From Comamonadaceae bacterium (GTDB lineage: Bacteria > Pseudomonadota > Gammaproteobacteria > Burkholderiales > Burkholderiaceae_C), in NCBI GenBank assembly GCA_009996515.1, contig JAACZV010000004.1:154020-218019 (forward strand): a stretch of DNA of 64,000 nucleotides, in the 5' to 3' direction. The notes below the pieces were generated by a model. It did not search any database and was not told the DNA's origin. It saw only the letters and a list, made by a program, of their open reading frames with translations. Of the stretch, positions 37,847 through 48,425 are shown piece by piece. How positions within the stretch are numbered: the first letter of the stretch is position 1; each line of letters begins with the position of its first letter. The position numbers were made by a program, and so were the translations under genes.

Positions 37847-40212
37847 CAGTTCAGCAGGCCGCTGGGGTCCGCATCCAGCTTGGCCAGCGCCTTGCGCGTG
37901 GCCAGCACCGTCAGCGCCTCGTCCTGGGCCGGCAGCAACAGGCCGGCCTGCAGGAAGGCGGCCATGCGGTTCAGCGAGAACAGCACGCCGCGCCCCTGCG
38001 GCGTGACGAACAGCGCCAGCTGCTTGCGCAGGCCGCGCCAGGCCAGTTGCACCTGCTCGTTGCGGCCGCGGTAGTCCAGCATGAACCAGCCGCCCACCTG
38101 CAGCTCGCGCGCCCAGGCCAGCATGGCAGGCGTCGGCGCCGAGCCGCCCTCGGCGACCACCTCCATGCCCTCGGACTCGTGGCCAGACAGGTCGCGCACC
38201 AGCATCTCGTCGACCTGGCTCTCGCCCTCGACGTCCTCGGGCAGCATGGCCTCCAGCGTCTCGAGCTGGTCCATCAGCTCGTCCAGCCGCTCGCGCGGGA
38301 TGGCGGCCGTCTTGGCCGTGAAGGCCGCGGCCAGCGCGTTGTTGAGCTGGCGCACATGCTCGTCCTGCTTCTCGATGGGCAGGCCGGCGTGGTTCATGCC
38401 GTCGCGCAGCGTCTTGAGCAGCTGCGGCAGCCGACGTATGACCTCGGCGCGCTCCTCGCGCGAGGCCTTGGCGCTGGCGCTCCAGATCAGGTCGGCGGCG
38501 GCGCGCTTCATGGCCTTGGTGACGTCCGACTGCGCGCCCGAGCGCACGGCGGTGACGGCCAGCACGTCGGCCCAGACATGGAACAGGAAGTCGCGCACGC
38601 CCTCCTGCACCGGCACCTCGGACAGCATCTTGCGCAGCTCGATGGTGTACTGGATGGCCAGTGTCTCGCGCTGCTCGACCTGCTGGGCCAGCGACACGCC
38701 GCGCTTGGAGGCCTGGTTCTCGTTCTCGAAATAGTGGTCGAGGAACTTCTCGAACTCGGTCAGCACCGTCGCGAACACGCGCCGGCCGGTGTCGGGATAG
38801 GCCTCGACGACCTGCACCACGCGCTTGATCTCGCGCTCCAGCGCATCGCCGCTGGCGCGCTCGGCGCCGGGGCCGCTGGCATGGGCCGTGTTGAAGCCCA
38901 TCACGCAGGCACCCATGCGGTCGATGAGGCGGCGCGCCGGATGGTCGGCGGCGGCGAAGAAGTCGGGCTCGCCGACGGCCACGCGCAGCACCGGCATCTG
39001 CAGTCGCGCGAACCAGACCCGCACCGTGGCCGGGATGCGTTCCTCGGTCAGGATGCTCTGGAACATCATCGCGACGATCTCGATGGTGGCGCGCTCGGCC
39101 GGGCTGCTGGCGGCCTGCTTCAGGACCTGCTTGAAGGCCTGGTTGCGCGCGCCGATCTCCTCCAGCGCACGCGGCGCGCCGTCCGCAGCGGCGGCCGGGC
39201 GGCGCTGCAGCGACTCCTGCGCATGCTTGATCGCGCCCATCAGCCGGGGCGACGCGGTGGCGGGCGGCGCATCCGCCAGCGACGGCCTGGCACCGGTCGC
39301 GGGCGGCATGTCGGCACCCGCCAGCTCGGCCAGGCTGGGCCGGCCGGCGCCGGGCCGGGCCGGCAGCTGACTGCGGCCGACCGGGAAACCGGGCACATGG
39401 CGGGCCAGCACGCGCTGCAGCTGGGCCATCACCTCGTCGGCCTGGCTGCTGACCTTGCTGCGCGCCACGGACGGGCCCTGGGCGGGCGCAGGGCCGGACG
39501 CGGGCGACTGCGCAGGCGGCGGCGCGGCCGGCGTGCCGGCCGCGGGGGTGGCCTGGGCCGTGCGGCGTATGAAGGGCCGCAGGTCCACCTCGGGCAGCAC
39601 CTTCTGCGCGATCAGCCAGCGGTTGGTCTCGTGATAGGCCTCGCTGATGAGCTGGGCGAACTCCTCGTGCAGCTCGTGGTGCAGCAGCTGCCAGACGTTG
39701 GTGTCCAGGCCCGCACGGCCCCAGGCGTCCAGCGCGATGCGGGCGACGACATGGGCGCGCAGCAGGTCCAGCGGGTCCAGGTCGTCGTGGGTCTCCAGCG
39801 CCTGCATGCGGGTGCGCAGGTCGGTGAACTCCCAGCTGGCGCGGTCCATCATGACCAGGGCCAGGCGCGAGCTGGTGATCTCGCGCTCGATGGTCGAGTC
39901 GTCGACCAGACTCATCTTGCTGGACTGCACCGGCGCGGCCGGCTCGTGCTCGCGGGCGTTGTCCGACACGCCGTGCATGGCCGCGTGGCGCAGCGCCGCG
40001 ACGACGGCCATCTGCCAGCTCGGGCCGGACTTCTGCCAGGCCTGCACGGCATCGCGCCGCGCCATCGCGACGGCATGCGGCGCGCCCTGCAGCAGCAGCT
40101 GCTGGGCGCCCTGGCCCACCGCGGCAACCAGCGGCGTCATGCCGCGCACCAGAGCCTCGAGGTAGACGCGCCGAGCCTGGGTGGCCAGTGCCTGGTTGCG
40201 GGCGGCGGTCAT
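37846..40212 (-). CDS. DUF1631 family protein
   Basis: A 788-residue cytoplasmic protein matching the large DUF1631 family of gamma- and betaproteobacteria (sometimes mislabelled thymidine phosphorylase). Recognisable parts are 'LDPLDLLRAHVVARIALDAW', 'LGPERASGDALEREIKRVVQ'-like helical segments, a low-complexity Ala/Pro-rich linker at about 225-300, and a C-terminal beta-rich region (ELQVGGWFMLDYRGRNEQVQ) that looks like a PilZ-type barrel. A role in c-di-GMP signalling is only inference. It stands alone between a terminator and secF. Confidence 0.85.
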   Translation of the reverse strand: MTAARNQALATQARRVYLEALVRGMTPLVAAVGQGAQQLLLQGAPHAVAMARRDAVQAWQKSGPSWQMAVVAALRHAAMHGVSDNAREHEPAAPVQSSKMSLVDDSTIEREITSSRLALVMMDRASWEFTDLRTRMQALETHDDLDPLDLLRAHVVARIALDAWGRAGLDTNVWQLLHHELHEEFAQLISEAYHETNRWLIAQKVLPEVDLRPFIRRTAQATPAAGTPAAPPPAQSPASGPAPAQGPSVARSKVSSQADEVMAQLQRVLARHVPGFPVGRSQLPARPGAGRPSLAELAGADMPPATGARPSLADAPPATASPRLMGAIKHAQESLQRRPAAAADGAPRALEEIGARNQAFKQVLKQAASSPAERATIEIVAMMFQSILTEERIPATVRVWFARLQMPVLRVAVGEPDFFAAADHPARRLIDRMGACVMGFNTAHASGPGAERASGDALEREIKRVVQVVEAYPDTGRRVFATVLTEFEKFLDHYFENENQASKRGVSLAQQVEQRETLAIQYTIELRKMLSEVPVQEGVRDFLFHVWADVLAVTAVRSGAQSDVTKAMKRAAADLIWSASAKASREERAEVIRRLPQLLKTLRDGMNHAGLPIEKQDEHVRQLNNALAAAFTAKTAAIPRERLDELMDQLETLEAMLPEDVEGESQVDEMLVRDLSGHESEGMEVVAEGGSAPTPAMLAWARELQVGGWFMLDYRGRNEQVQLAWRGLRKQLALFVTPQGRGVLFSLNRMAAFLQAGLLLPAQDEALTVLATRKALAKLDADPSGLLN

Positions 40213-40259
40213 GGAGCGTGGAAAGGGGTGATCAGCGTCGTTGCGAAGGTCGCTTCACT

Positions 40260-41294
40260 CTACACGACGGCCCCGGAGTTCGGGTCGCTCGGATCGTCAC
40301 GGTTGACCGGTGCCTTGATCAGGTCCTCGCGCTTCACGCCCAGCCACATCGCCAGCGCCGCCGCAACGAAGACCGAGGAGTAGATGCCGAACAGGATGCC
40401 GATGGTCAGCGCCACGGCGAAGTAGTGCAGCGTCGGGCCGCCGAACAGCAGCATGGACAGCACCACCAGCTGCGTGGAGCCGTGGGTGATGATGGTGCGG
40501 CTCATCGTCGACGTGATCGCGTGGTCGATGACCTCGTGCGTGTTGAGCTTGCGGTACTTGCGGAAGGCCTCGCGCACGCGGTCGAAGATAACCACCGACT
40601 CGTTGACTGAATAGCCCAGCACCGCCAGCACGGCCGCCAGCACCGCCAGCGAGAACTCCCACTGGAAGTAGGCGAAGAAGCCCAGGATGATGACCACGTC
40701 GTGCAGGTTGGCGATGACGCCGGCCACGCCGAACTTCCACTCGAAGCGGATCGCCAGGTAGATGACGATGCCGATGACGGTGAAGGCCAGCGCCTTGGCG
40801 GCGTCCCAGGCCAGCTCCTCGCCGACGGCCGGACCGATGACCTCGGAGCGCGACAGCTTCAGGGGCTCGGCGCCATCGGCCTTGGCGCAGATCTGCTTGT
40901 CCACCTGCTCGCCCTGGGGCGTGACCTGCTGGTGGTGAGTGACCGTGCCGGCCTCGGACTTGCACAGCGCGTCGAACACCTTGTCGACGACCTCGGTCTG
41001 CTTCTCGCCGGGGCGCACGGGCAGGCGGATCATCACGTCGCGCGACGAGCCGAAGTTCTGCACCTGCACGTCGCCATAGCCCATCTGCTCAATGGTGTGG
41101 CGGGTCTTGGCGATGTCGGCCGTCTGCGGATAGGCCACTTCGACGATGGTGCCGCCGGTGAACTCGATGGAGAAGTGCAGGCCGCGCGTGACCAGGAAGA
41201 ACACGGCGACGGCGAAGGTGACGAAGGACACGACGTTGAAGATCAACGCGTGCTTCATGAACGGGATGTCCCGTTGGATGCGGAAGAGTTCCAT
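40260..41294 (-). CDS. secF: Protein translocase subunit SecF
   Basis: A 344-residue inner-membrane protein with six membrane helices. It shows the family blocks EFTGGTIVEVAYP, YGDVQVQNFGSSRDVMIRL, GYSVNESVVIFDRVREAFRK and TSMSRTIITHGSTQL-type residues. It works with SecD to pull exported proteins into the periplasm using the proton gradient. The start at 41294 lies 12 bases after secD. A roughly 40-residue insert in the first periplasmic loop, containing two cysteines, is longer than in E. coli SecF. Confidence 0.95.
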   Translation of the reverse strand: MELFRIQRDIPFMKHALIFNVVSFVTFAVAVFFLVTRGLHFSIEFTGGTIVEVAYPQTADIAKTRHTIEQMGYGDVQVQNFGSSRDVMIRLPVRPGEKQTEVVDKVFDALCKSEAGTVTHHQQVTPQGEQVDKQICAKADGAEPLKLSRSEVIGPAVGEELAWDAAKALAFTVIGIVIYLAIRFEWKFGVAGVIANLHDVVIILGFFAYFQWEFSLAVLAAVLAVLGYSVNESVVIFDRVREAFRKYRKLNTHEVIDHAITSTMSRTIITHGSTQLVVLSMLLFGGPTLHYFAVALTIGILFGIYSSVFVAAALAMWLGVKREDLIKAPVNRDDPSDPNSGAVV

Positions 41295-41306
41295 GACGGG
41301 TGTTCC

Positions 41307-43184
41307 TTAGGCCGCGGTCTGCTCGGAGGCGTCGGGCGTGGGCTTCCACACCTGGCCGATGGACAGGGACTTGAGCTTCTTCTGGCGGCCGTACCAGAGG
41401 TTCACGAGGCCGCGCGAGAACACGACGGACGAGAACATCGAGGTCAGGATGCCCAGGCAGTGGACGACGGCGAAGCCCTTGATGGGGCCGGAGCCGAACA
41501 CCAGCAGCGCCAGGCCGGCGATCAGCGTCGTGACGTTGGAGTCCAGGATGGTCGCGAACGCGCGCTCGTAGCCGGCGTGGATGGCCGCCTGCGCCGTCGC
41601 GCCGGCGCGCAGCTCCTCGCGGATGCGCTCGTTGATCAGCACGTTGGCGTCGATGGCCATGCCCAGCGCCAGCGCCATGGCCGCGATGCCGGGCAGGCTC
41701 AGCGTGGCCTGCATCATGGACAGGATGGCCATCAGCAGCACCAGGTTGAAGCCCAGCGCCAGCGACGAGAACAGGCCGAACAGCATGTAGTAGACGCACA
41801 TGAAGGCGGCCACCGCGACGAAGCCCCAGGTGACGCTGGCGATGCCCTTCTCGATGTTGTCCTTGCCCAGGCTCGGGCCTATGGTGCGCTCCTCGATGAT
41901 GTCCATGGGCGCGGCCAGCGAGCCGGCGCGCAGCAGCAGGGCCGTGTCGGCAGCTTCCTGCGTCGTCATCGCGCCGGTGATCTGGAAGCGGCTGCCCAGT
42001 TCCGAGTTGATGCGCGGCGCCGTGACGACCTCGCCCTTGCCCTTCTCGAACAGCAGGATGGCCATGCGCTTGCCGACGTTCTCGCGCGAGACCTCCTTCA
42101 TGATGCGGGTGCCCTTGGCATCCACGGTCAGGTGCACGGCCGGGTTGTGGTTCTCGTCGAAGCCGGGCTGGGCATCGTTCAGGTTGTCGCCGGTCAGGAT
42201 GACCTGGCGCTTGACGATGATGGGGCCGAAGCCACGGTCGATGAAGCGCTCGGTGCCGAAGGGCACGGGGCCGGTGCCTGCCAGCGCGGCCTGGGCCTCG
42301 GCGCTGTCGTCCACCATGCGCAGCTCCAGCGTCGCCGTGCGGCCGATGATGTCCTTGGCCTTGGCAGTGTCCTGCACGCCGGGCAACTGCACGACGACCC
42401 GGTCCAGCCCCTGCTGCTGGATGACCGGCTCGGCCACGCCCAGCTCGTTGACGCGGTTGTGCAGCGTCGTGATGTTCTGCTTGAGGGCCGCCTCCTGCAC
42501 GGCCACCTGGGCCTGGGGCGACAGGCTGCCGGCCAGCAGCAGGTTGCTGCCATCGCCCTGGGGCGTCCAGGTCACATCCGGGATCTGGGCGCGCAGCAGG
42601 GCCAGCGCGGCGGTGCGCTGCTCGGCATCACGGAAGGCGATCTGCACCGCATTGCCCTCGCGGTTGATGCCGGCATGGCGGATGTTCTTCTCGCGCAGCA
42701 TGCTGCGCACGTCGCCGGTCAGCGCCTCGGCCTTCTTCGTCAGCGCCGCCTTCATGTCGACCTGCATCAGGAAGTGCACGCCACCGCGCAGGTCCAGGCC
42801 CAGGTACATGGGGTTGGCGTGCAGCGCGGTCAGCCACTGCGGCGAACGCGACAGCAGGTTCAGCGCAACGATGTAGGTCGGATCGGCCGGGTCGGCGTTC
42901 AGCGCCTTGTTGATGGCGTCCTTGGCCTTGAGCTGCGTGTCGGTGTCACCGAAACGGGCCTTGATCGAGTTGCCGTCGAACTGCACGTAGTCCGCCTGAA
43001 CGCCGGCCTCCTTCAGTGCGGCCTCGATGCGGGCCTGCAGCGCCGGATCGACCTTGACGGTGACCTTGGCGCTGGACACCTGCACGGCAGGCGCCTCGCC
43101 GAACAGGTTGGGCAGCGTATAGAGCGTGCCGATCAGCAGCGCGACGAGCAGGAGCGCGTACTTCCAGAGCGGATAGCGGTTCAT
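41307..43184 (-). CDS. secD: Protein translocase subunit SecD
   Basis: A 625-residue membrane protein. One N-terminal helix, a large periplasmic P1 domain and five C-terminal helices are seen. Family blocks are GLDLRGGVHFLMQVD, VQLPGVQDTAKAKDIIG, LRAGSLAAPMDIIEERTIGP and GMAIDANVLINERIREELR. Gene order yajC-secD-secF is the standard operon; the gap to yajC is 58 bases. Confidence 0.96.
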   Translation of the reverse strand: MNRYPLWKYALLLVALLIGTLYTLPNLFGEAPAVQVSSAKVTVKVDPALQARIEAALKEAGVQADYVQFDGNSIKARFGDTDTQLKAKDAINKALNADPADPTYIVALNLLSRSPQWLTALHANPMYLGLDLRGGVHFLMQVDMKAALTKKAEALTGDVRSMLREKNIRHAGINREGNAVQIAFRDAEQRTAALALLRAQIPDVTWTPQGDGSNLLLAGSLSPQAQVAVQEAALKQNITTLHNRVNELGVAEPVIQQQGLDRVVVQLPGVQDTAKAKDIIGRTATLELRMVDDSAEAQAALAGTGPVPFGTERFIDRGFGPIIVKRQVILTGDNLNDAQPGFDENHNPAVHLTVDAKGTRIMKEVSRENVGKRMAILLFEKGKGEVVTAPRINSELGSRFQITGAMTTQEAADTALLLRAGSLAAPMDIIEERTIGPSLGKDNIEKGIASVTWGFVAVAAFMCVYYMLFGLFSSLALGFNLVLLMAILSMMQATLSLPGIAAMALALGMAIDANVLINERIREELRAGATAQAAIHAGYERAFATILDSNVTTLIAGLALLVFGSGPIKGFAVVHCLGILTSMFSSVVFSRGLVNLWYGRQKKLKSLSIGQVWKPTPDASEQTAA

Positions 43185-43242
43185 GAGGGACTTCCTTGTC
43201 AGCGCCCGGACGGCATGGCCCGGGAGGTGGGCGCGTCGCGAT

Positions 43243-43563
43243 TTACTTCAAGCTGCCCTTGGGGAGAACCTGGGTGACGGCGCCACGCTGGATCTGGATC
43301 TCGACGCCTTCGGCCACTTCGAGATGGATGAAGTTGTCGCCCAGTTTGCTGATCTTGCCGATGACGCCGCCGGCCGTGACGACCTCGTCGCCCTTGGCCA
43401 GCGCCTCGATCATGGCCTTGGCTTCCTTCTGGCGCTTCATCTGCGGCCGGATCATGACGAAATACAGCACGACGAACATCAGCACCAGCGGCAGCATGCC
43501 GAGGAGACCGGACTCGGGAGAGGCGGCCGGAGCGGCCTGGGCGTAGGCGTTGGAGATGAACAC
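43243..43563 (-). CDS. yajC: Sec translocon accessory protein YajC
   Basis: A 106-residue protein with one membrane helix (GMLPLVLMFVVLYFVMIRP) followed by QMKRQKEAKAM and the cytoplasmic domain GDEVVTAGGVIGKISKL. The start is the GTG at 43563, preceded by AAGGAAA at good distance; no ATG fits. It heads the yajC-secD-secF operon. The tgt/queA genes that often precede it are not here; a YcaQ-like gene is divergent instead. Confidence 0.95.
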   Translation of the reverse strand: MFISNAYAQAAPAASPESGLLGMLPLVLMFVVLYFVMIRPQMKRQKEAKAMIEALAKGDEVVTAGGVIGKISKLGDNFIHLEVAEGVEIQIQRGAVTQVLPKGSLK

Positions 43564-43731
43564 GTTGATTTCCTTGGGTATGAGGGGCGACCGCGGGAAC
43601 CGCAGAGCAACCTTGAATTCTAGTGCCGCCGCCCGGGCGCTCGCGCCGGCGCCGCGCGCCCTGCTAACCTGCGCCGCAAGCCTGCCGCAGCGCCACCGAC
43701 GCCCCGGCGCGGGCGCGCTGCCACAACCCCC

Positions 43732-44835
43732 ATGCCCTCCAGTCCCACTCCCCCCATCGACCTTGCGGCGCTGCGCCGCCATGCCGTGGCGCGCAGCCTG
43801 TTCACGCCCACCACGCTGCTCAAGGCCGTCGAGCGGCTGGGCGGCTTCGTGCAGGCCGACCCCCTGCGCGCGCCCGCCCGCGCGCAAGACCTGACGCTGC
43901 GTCACCGCGTCAAGGACTACCAGGCCGGTGACCTGGAGCGCCGCTATCCGCGCCTGCCGCTGCAGGAGGACTTCTTCATCAACTACGGCTTCGTGACACC
44001 CAGGCTGCGTGCGCTGATGCACCCGCGCACGGCGCGCCGCGTCTGGGACAAGACGCGCTGGCAGCTCGCCCGCGCCGTGCTGGGGGAGGTGGAGCGACTG
44101 GGCGAGGCCCACCCGGCCGACGTGGATGCGGCGCTGGGCCATGGCCAGGTGAAGAACTGGTTCGGCGGCAACAGCCGGCTGTCCACCGAGCTGCTGGACG
44201 GCCTGCATTACCGCGGCCACCTGGATGTCGCGCGGCGCGACAGCGGCACGCGCGTGTACCGGCTGGGGCCCGCCTGGCAGGCGCCCGACGACCCGCAGGC
44301 GGCCATGGACGCGATGGCCGACGTGCTGGTGCAGAAGTACGCGCCGCTGCCGGCGGGCAGCCTGTCGCAGCTCATCAGCATGCTGGCCGGCGCGGCCCAC
44401 CAATGGCAGGACCTGCGCAAGCCCACGCTGCTGCGCGCCAAGGCGCGGCTCGCCCACGCCCGCGTCGACGGCGTGGACTGGTACTGGCCGGCAGGCGAGG
44501 ATCCGGCGCGCGGCTGGCGCATCCCGGCCCAGGTGCGGCTGCTGGCGCCCTTCGACCCGGTGGTCTGGGACCGCCGCCGCTTCGAGCTGCTGTGGGGCTG
44601 GGCCTACCGCTTCGAGGCCTACACGCCGGCGGCCAAGCGGGTGCGCGGCCATTACGCGCTGCCGCTGCTGTGGCGCGACCAGGTCATCGGCTGGGCCAAT
44701 GCCGGCGTCAGGAGCGGCCGGCTGCAGCTGGCTTGCGGCTACGTGGCGGGCCGCGCGCCGCGCGACGCGGGCTTCAGCACGGCACTGGACGAGGAGATCG
44801 CACGGCTGGCGGCCTTCCTGGGCGTGACGACTTGA
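43732..44835 (+). CDS. Winged-helix DNA-binding protein of the YcaQ (crosslink-repair glycosylase) family
   Basis: A 367-residue protein. An N-terminal region resembling tandem winged helices (LAALRRHAVARSLFTP, LERLGGFVQADPLRAPARAQD-like residues) is followed by 'RLLAPFDPVVWDRRRFELLWG' and 'YALPLLWRDQVIGWAN', blocks typical of YcaQ/AlkZ-related proteins. E. coli YcaQ unhooks DNA interstrand crosslinks. The AlkZ-type QxQ catalytic motif is not obvious to me, so the enzymatic activity is uncertain. It is divergent from yajC. Confidence 0.8.
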   Translation: MPSSPTPPIDLAALRRHAVARSLFTPTTLLKAVERLGGFVQADPLRAPARAQDLTLRHRVKDYQAGDLERRYPRLPLQEDFFINYGFVTPRLRALMHPRTARRVWDKTRWQLARAVLGEVERLGEAHPADVDAALGHGQVKNWFGGNSRLSTELLDGLHYRGHLDVARRDSGTRVYRLGPAWQAPDDPQAAMDAMADVLVQKYAPLPAGSLSQLISMLAGAAHQWQDLRKPTLLRAKARLAHARVDGVDWYWPAGEDPARGWRIPAQVRLLAPFDPVVWDRRRFELLWGWAYRFEAYTPAAKRVRGHYALPLLWRDQVIGWANAGVRSGRLQLACGYVAGRAPRDAGFSTALDEEIARLAAFLGVTT

Positions 44836-44902
44836 CGGGGATCAAGCCGCGGCATGACGCCCGCGCGCAGCATGCTCGCTTGTCCATCACGATGGCTCCG
44901 CC

Positions 44903-46060
44903 ATGCCCACCCTGCCCCGCAAGACCGACAACCACCCGGGCCGGCGCCCGGCCGCCCGACGCACCACCGCCGGCGACATCCCTCCGCGGCTGGACGCTGC
45001 CGCACTGGAGCAGCACCGCGTCGACCGCGCGGCGACGCGCCAGCAGGTGGTCGGCAGCGAGACCCTGGCGGAGCTGCTGCGCCGCCACCAGCAGGACGGC
45101 CACCCCGAGGCGCTGGCCGGGGAGCTGGCCACGCTGCTGAATGGCAGCTCGCCCGACGAGCGCCGCCACCTGCGGCGGGCGCTGCGCCAGCATGAGCAGG
45201 CCGTGGCGCCCACCGACGCGGTGGACGCCGACGGCGAACTCAGCCCCGGCTGGCGCCAGGGCGGCTACCCGTACCGGAACCTGCTGTCGCGCAAGGCCTA
45301 CGAGCGCCAGAAGTACCGGCTGCAGGTGGAGTTGCTGAAGCTGCAGGCCTGGGTCAAGGAGACCGGCGCCCGCGTGGTCATCCTGTTCGAGGGTCGCGAC
45401 GCGGCCGGCAAGGGCGGCACCATCAAGCGCTTCATGGAGCATCTCAACCCCCGCGGCGCCCGCGTCGTCGCGCTGGAGAAGCCCAGCGAGACCGAGCGCG
45501 GCCAGTGGTATTTCCAGCGCTATGTGGAGCACCTGCCCACGGCCGGCGAGATCGTGCTGTTCGACCGCAGCTGGTACAACCGCGCCGGCGTCGAGCGCGT
45601 GATGGGCTTTTGCAGCGAGGCCGAGTACCAGGAGTTCCTGCGCCAGACGCCCGAGTTCGAGCGCCAACTGGTGCGCTCGGGCATCCACCTGTTCAAGTTC
45701 TGGTTCTCGGTCAGCCGCGACGAGCAGCGTCGCCGCTTCAAGGAGCGCCGGCTGCATCCGCTCAAGCAGTGGAAGCTGTCGCCCATCGACATGGCGTCGC
45801 TGGACAAGTGGGACGACTACACGCGGGCCAAGGAAGCCATGTTCCTGCACTGCGACACGTCGGACGCGCCCTGGACCGTCATCAAGAGCGATTGCAAGAA
45901 GCGCGCGCGGCTGAATGCGATGCGCTTCGTGCTGAACCGGCTGCCCTACGCGGAACGCCGGCCCGAGCACATCGGCCCGGTGGACCCGCTGATCGTCGGC
46001 CGCCCGGCGCTGGTGTCCACGCCCGGCGACGACTTGCTGGCTGCCAGCGGCGCGGGCTGA
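44903..46060 (+). CDS. ppk2: Polyphosphate kinase 2
   Basis: A 385-residue PPK2-family enzyme that transfers phosphate between polyphosphate and nucleoside diphosphates. The core begins near residue 120 (GGYPYRNLLSRKAYERQKYRLQ, given in part) with Walker A FEGRDAAGKGGTIKRF, then LEKPSETERGQWYFQRYV, the Walker B-like VLFDRSWYNRAGVERVMGF and DMASLDKWDDYT. About 120 residues precede the core and are basic and disordered at the start, longer than in the minimal PPK2. It is a single gene upstream of the SAH riboswitch. Confidence 0.92.
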   Translation: MPTLPRKTDNHPGRRPAARRTTAGDIPPRLDAAALEQHRVDRAATRQQVVGSETLAELLRRHQQDGHPEALAGELATLLNGSSPDERRHLRRALRQHEQAVAPTDAVDADGELSPGWRQGGYPYRNLLSRKAYERQKYRLQVELLKLQAWVKETGARVVILFEGRDAAGKGGTIKRFMEHLNPRGARVVALEKPSETERGQWYFQRYVEHLPTAGEIVLFDRSWYNRAGVERVMGFCSEAEYQEFLRQTPEFERQLVRSGIHLFKFWFSVSRDEQRRRFKERRLHPLKQWKLSPIDMASLDKWDDYTRAKEAMFLHCDTSDAPWTVIKSDCKKRARLNAMRFVLNRLPYAERRPEHIGPVDPLIVGRPALVSTPGDDLLAASGAG

Positions 46061-46099
46061 GCGCGCCGCGCTGCGGCGAGCCGGCTAGAATGCCGGCCT

Positions 46100-46197
46100 T
46101 CCGAGGAGCGTTGCAACCTCAGCACTCTTGAGGCCAGGCTCGGAAACTTTCCCTCTGCAACTGCGCTCACCCGCTGGCCGTCCGCGCCGGGGTGAGC
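46100..46197 (+). promoter_or_regulatory. SAH riboswitch upstream of ahcY
   Basis: The aptamer shows the conserved core CCGAGGAGCGTTGCAAC (46101-46117) and CCAGGCTCGG (46134-46143). Stem P1 pairs TCCGAG (46100-46105) with CTCGGA (46139-46144); CCTCA/TGAGG (46117-46133) forms the inner hairpin; GAGCG (46106-46110) can pair with CGCTC (46164-46168) as the pseudoknot-type helix. Downstream, GCTCACCC (46165-46172) can instead pair with GGGTGAGC (46190-46197), excluding that helix. Known SAH riboswitches turn on genes for S-adenosylhomocysteine recycling, which fits ahcY-tlyA-metF. Confidence 0.93.
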
Positions 46198-46249
46198 TTC
46201 CATCCCCCGTCAACGGCACCAGCGGCTTCATTCGCTTGAAGGAGCCCGC

Positions 46250-47668
<1,419 letters not shown>

Positions 47669-47678
47669 TCCTGTCCCG

Positions 47679-48425
47679 ATGCGTGCCGACCAGCTCCTCG
47701 TCGCCCAGGGCCTGGCCCCGACCCGCTCGGTGGCCCAGCGCCTGATCGGCAACGGCGCCGCCGAATGGGCCTCGCCCGCCGGCTGGGCCGTGCTGAAGAA
47801 GGCCGGCGAGGACCTGCCCGAGACGGCCCAGCTGCGCGTCATCGACGACGCGGAGCTGCGCTATGTGTCGCGCGGCGGGCTCAAGCTGGAAGGGGCGCTG
47901 GCGCACACGGGCTTGGACGTGTCCAGCCATACGGTGCTGGACGTGGGCCAGAGCACCGGCGGCTTCACGGACTGCCTGCTGGCCCACGGCGCGCGCCATG
48001 TTGTCGGCGTGGACGTGGGCCACGGCCAGCTGCACGCACGGCTGCAGGCCGACCCGCGCGTCACGGCGCTGGAGGGCACGCATGTGCGCGAGCTGGGTGC
48101 GCTGCGCCCGCATGTGCCGACGGGCGGCTTCACGCTCATCGTCGGCGATCTGAGTTTCATTTCCATGTTGGGCAGCCTCCCGCAGCTGCTGCCCTGGCTG
48201 GAGGTGCACGGCCATCTGCTCGTGCTCATCAAGCCGCAGTTCGAACTGGGGCCACAAGCCCTGGGCAAGGGCGGTCTCGTCAAGGACGAGGCCGATTACC
48301 CGCGACTGGAAGCCCGCGTGCGCCTGGCCTGTACGGCTCTCGGCCTCAAGGTGCTGGACTATTTCGACAGCCCCATCACCGGCGGTGATGGCAATCGCGA
48401 ATTCTTCTTGTGGGCCTCCCGATGA
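47679..48425 (+). CDS. tlyA: TlyA family rRNA methyltransferase-like protein
   Basis: A 248-residue protein with an N-terminal S4 RNA-binding domain (MRADQLLVAQGLAPTRSVAQ) and a FtsJ-like methyltransferase domain with SAM motif VLDVGQSTGGFTDCLL and IVGDLSFISM. TlyA proteins methylate 2'-OH groups in rRNA; several were first named haemolysins. The start at 47679 lies 10 bases after ahcY. It shares the riboswitch transcript and overlaps metF by four bases, so a SAM-consuming enzyme is placed with SAM-recycling genes. Confidence 0.9.
   Translation: MRADQLLVAQGLAPTRSVAQRLIGNGAAEWASPAGWAVLKKAGEDLPETAQLRVIDDAELRYVSRGGLKLEGALAHTGLDVSSHTVLDVGQSTGGFTDCLLAHGARHVVGVDVGHGQLHARLQADPRVTALEGTHVRELGALRPHVPTGGFTLIVGDLSFISMLGSLPQLLPWLEVHGHLLVLIKPQFELGPQALGKGGLVKDEADYPRLEARVRLACTALGLKVLDYFDSPITGGDGNREFFLWASR

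Noticed and set aside
37846..40212. Annotation of the DUF1631 protein as thymidine phosphorylase
   Set aside because: None of the thymidine phosphorylase motifs is present; the name is a known mislabel in this family.
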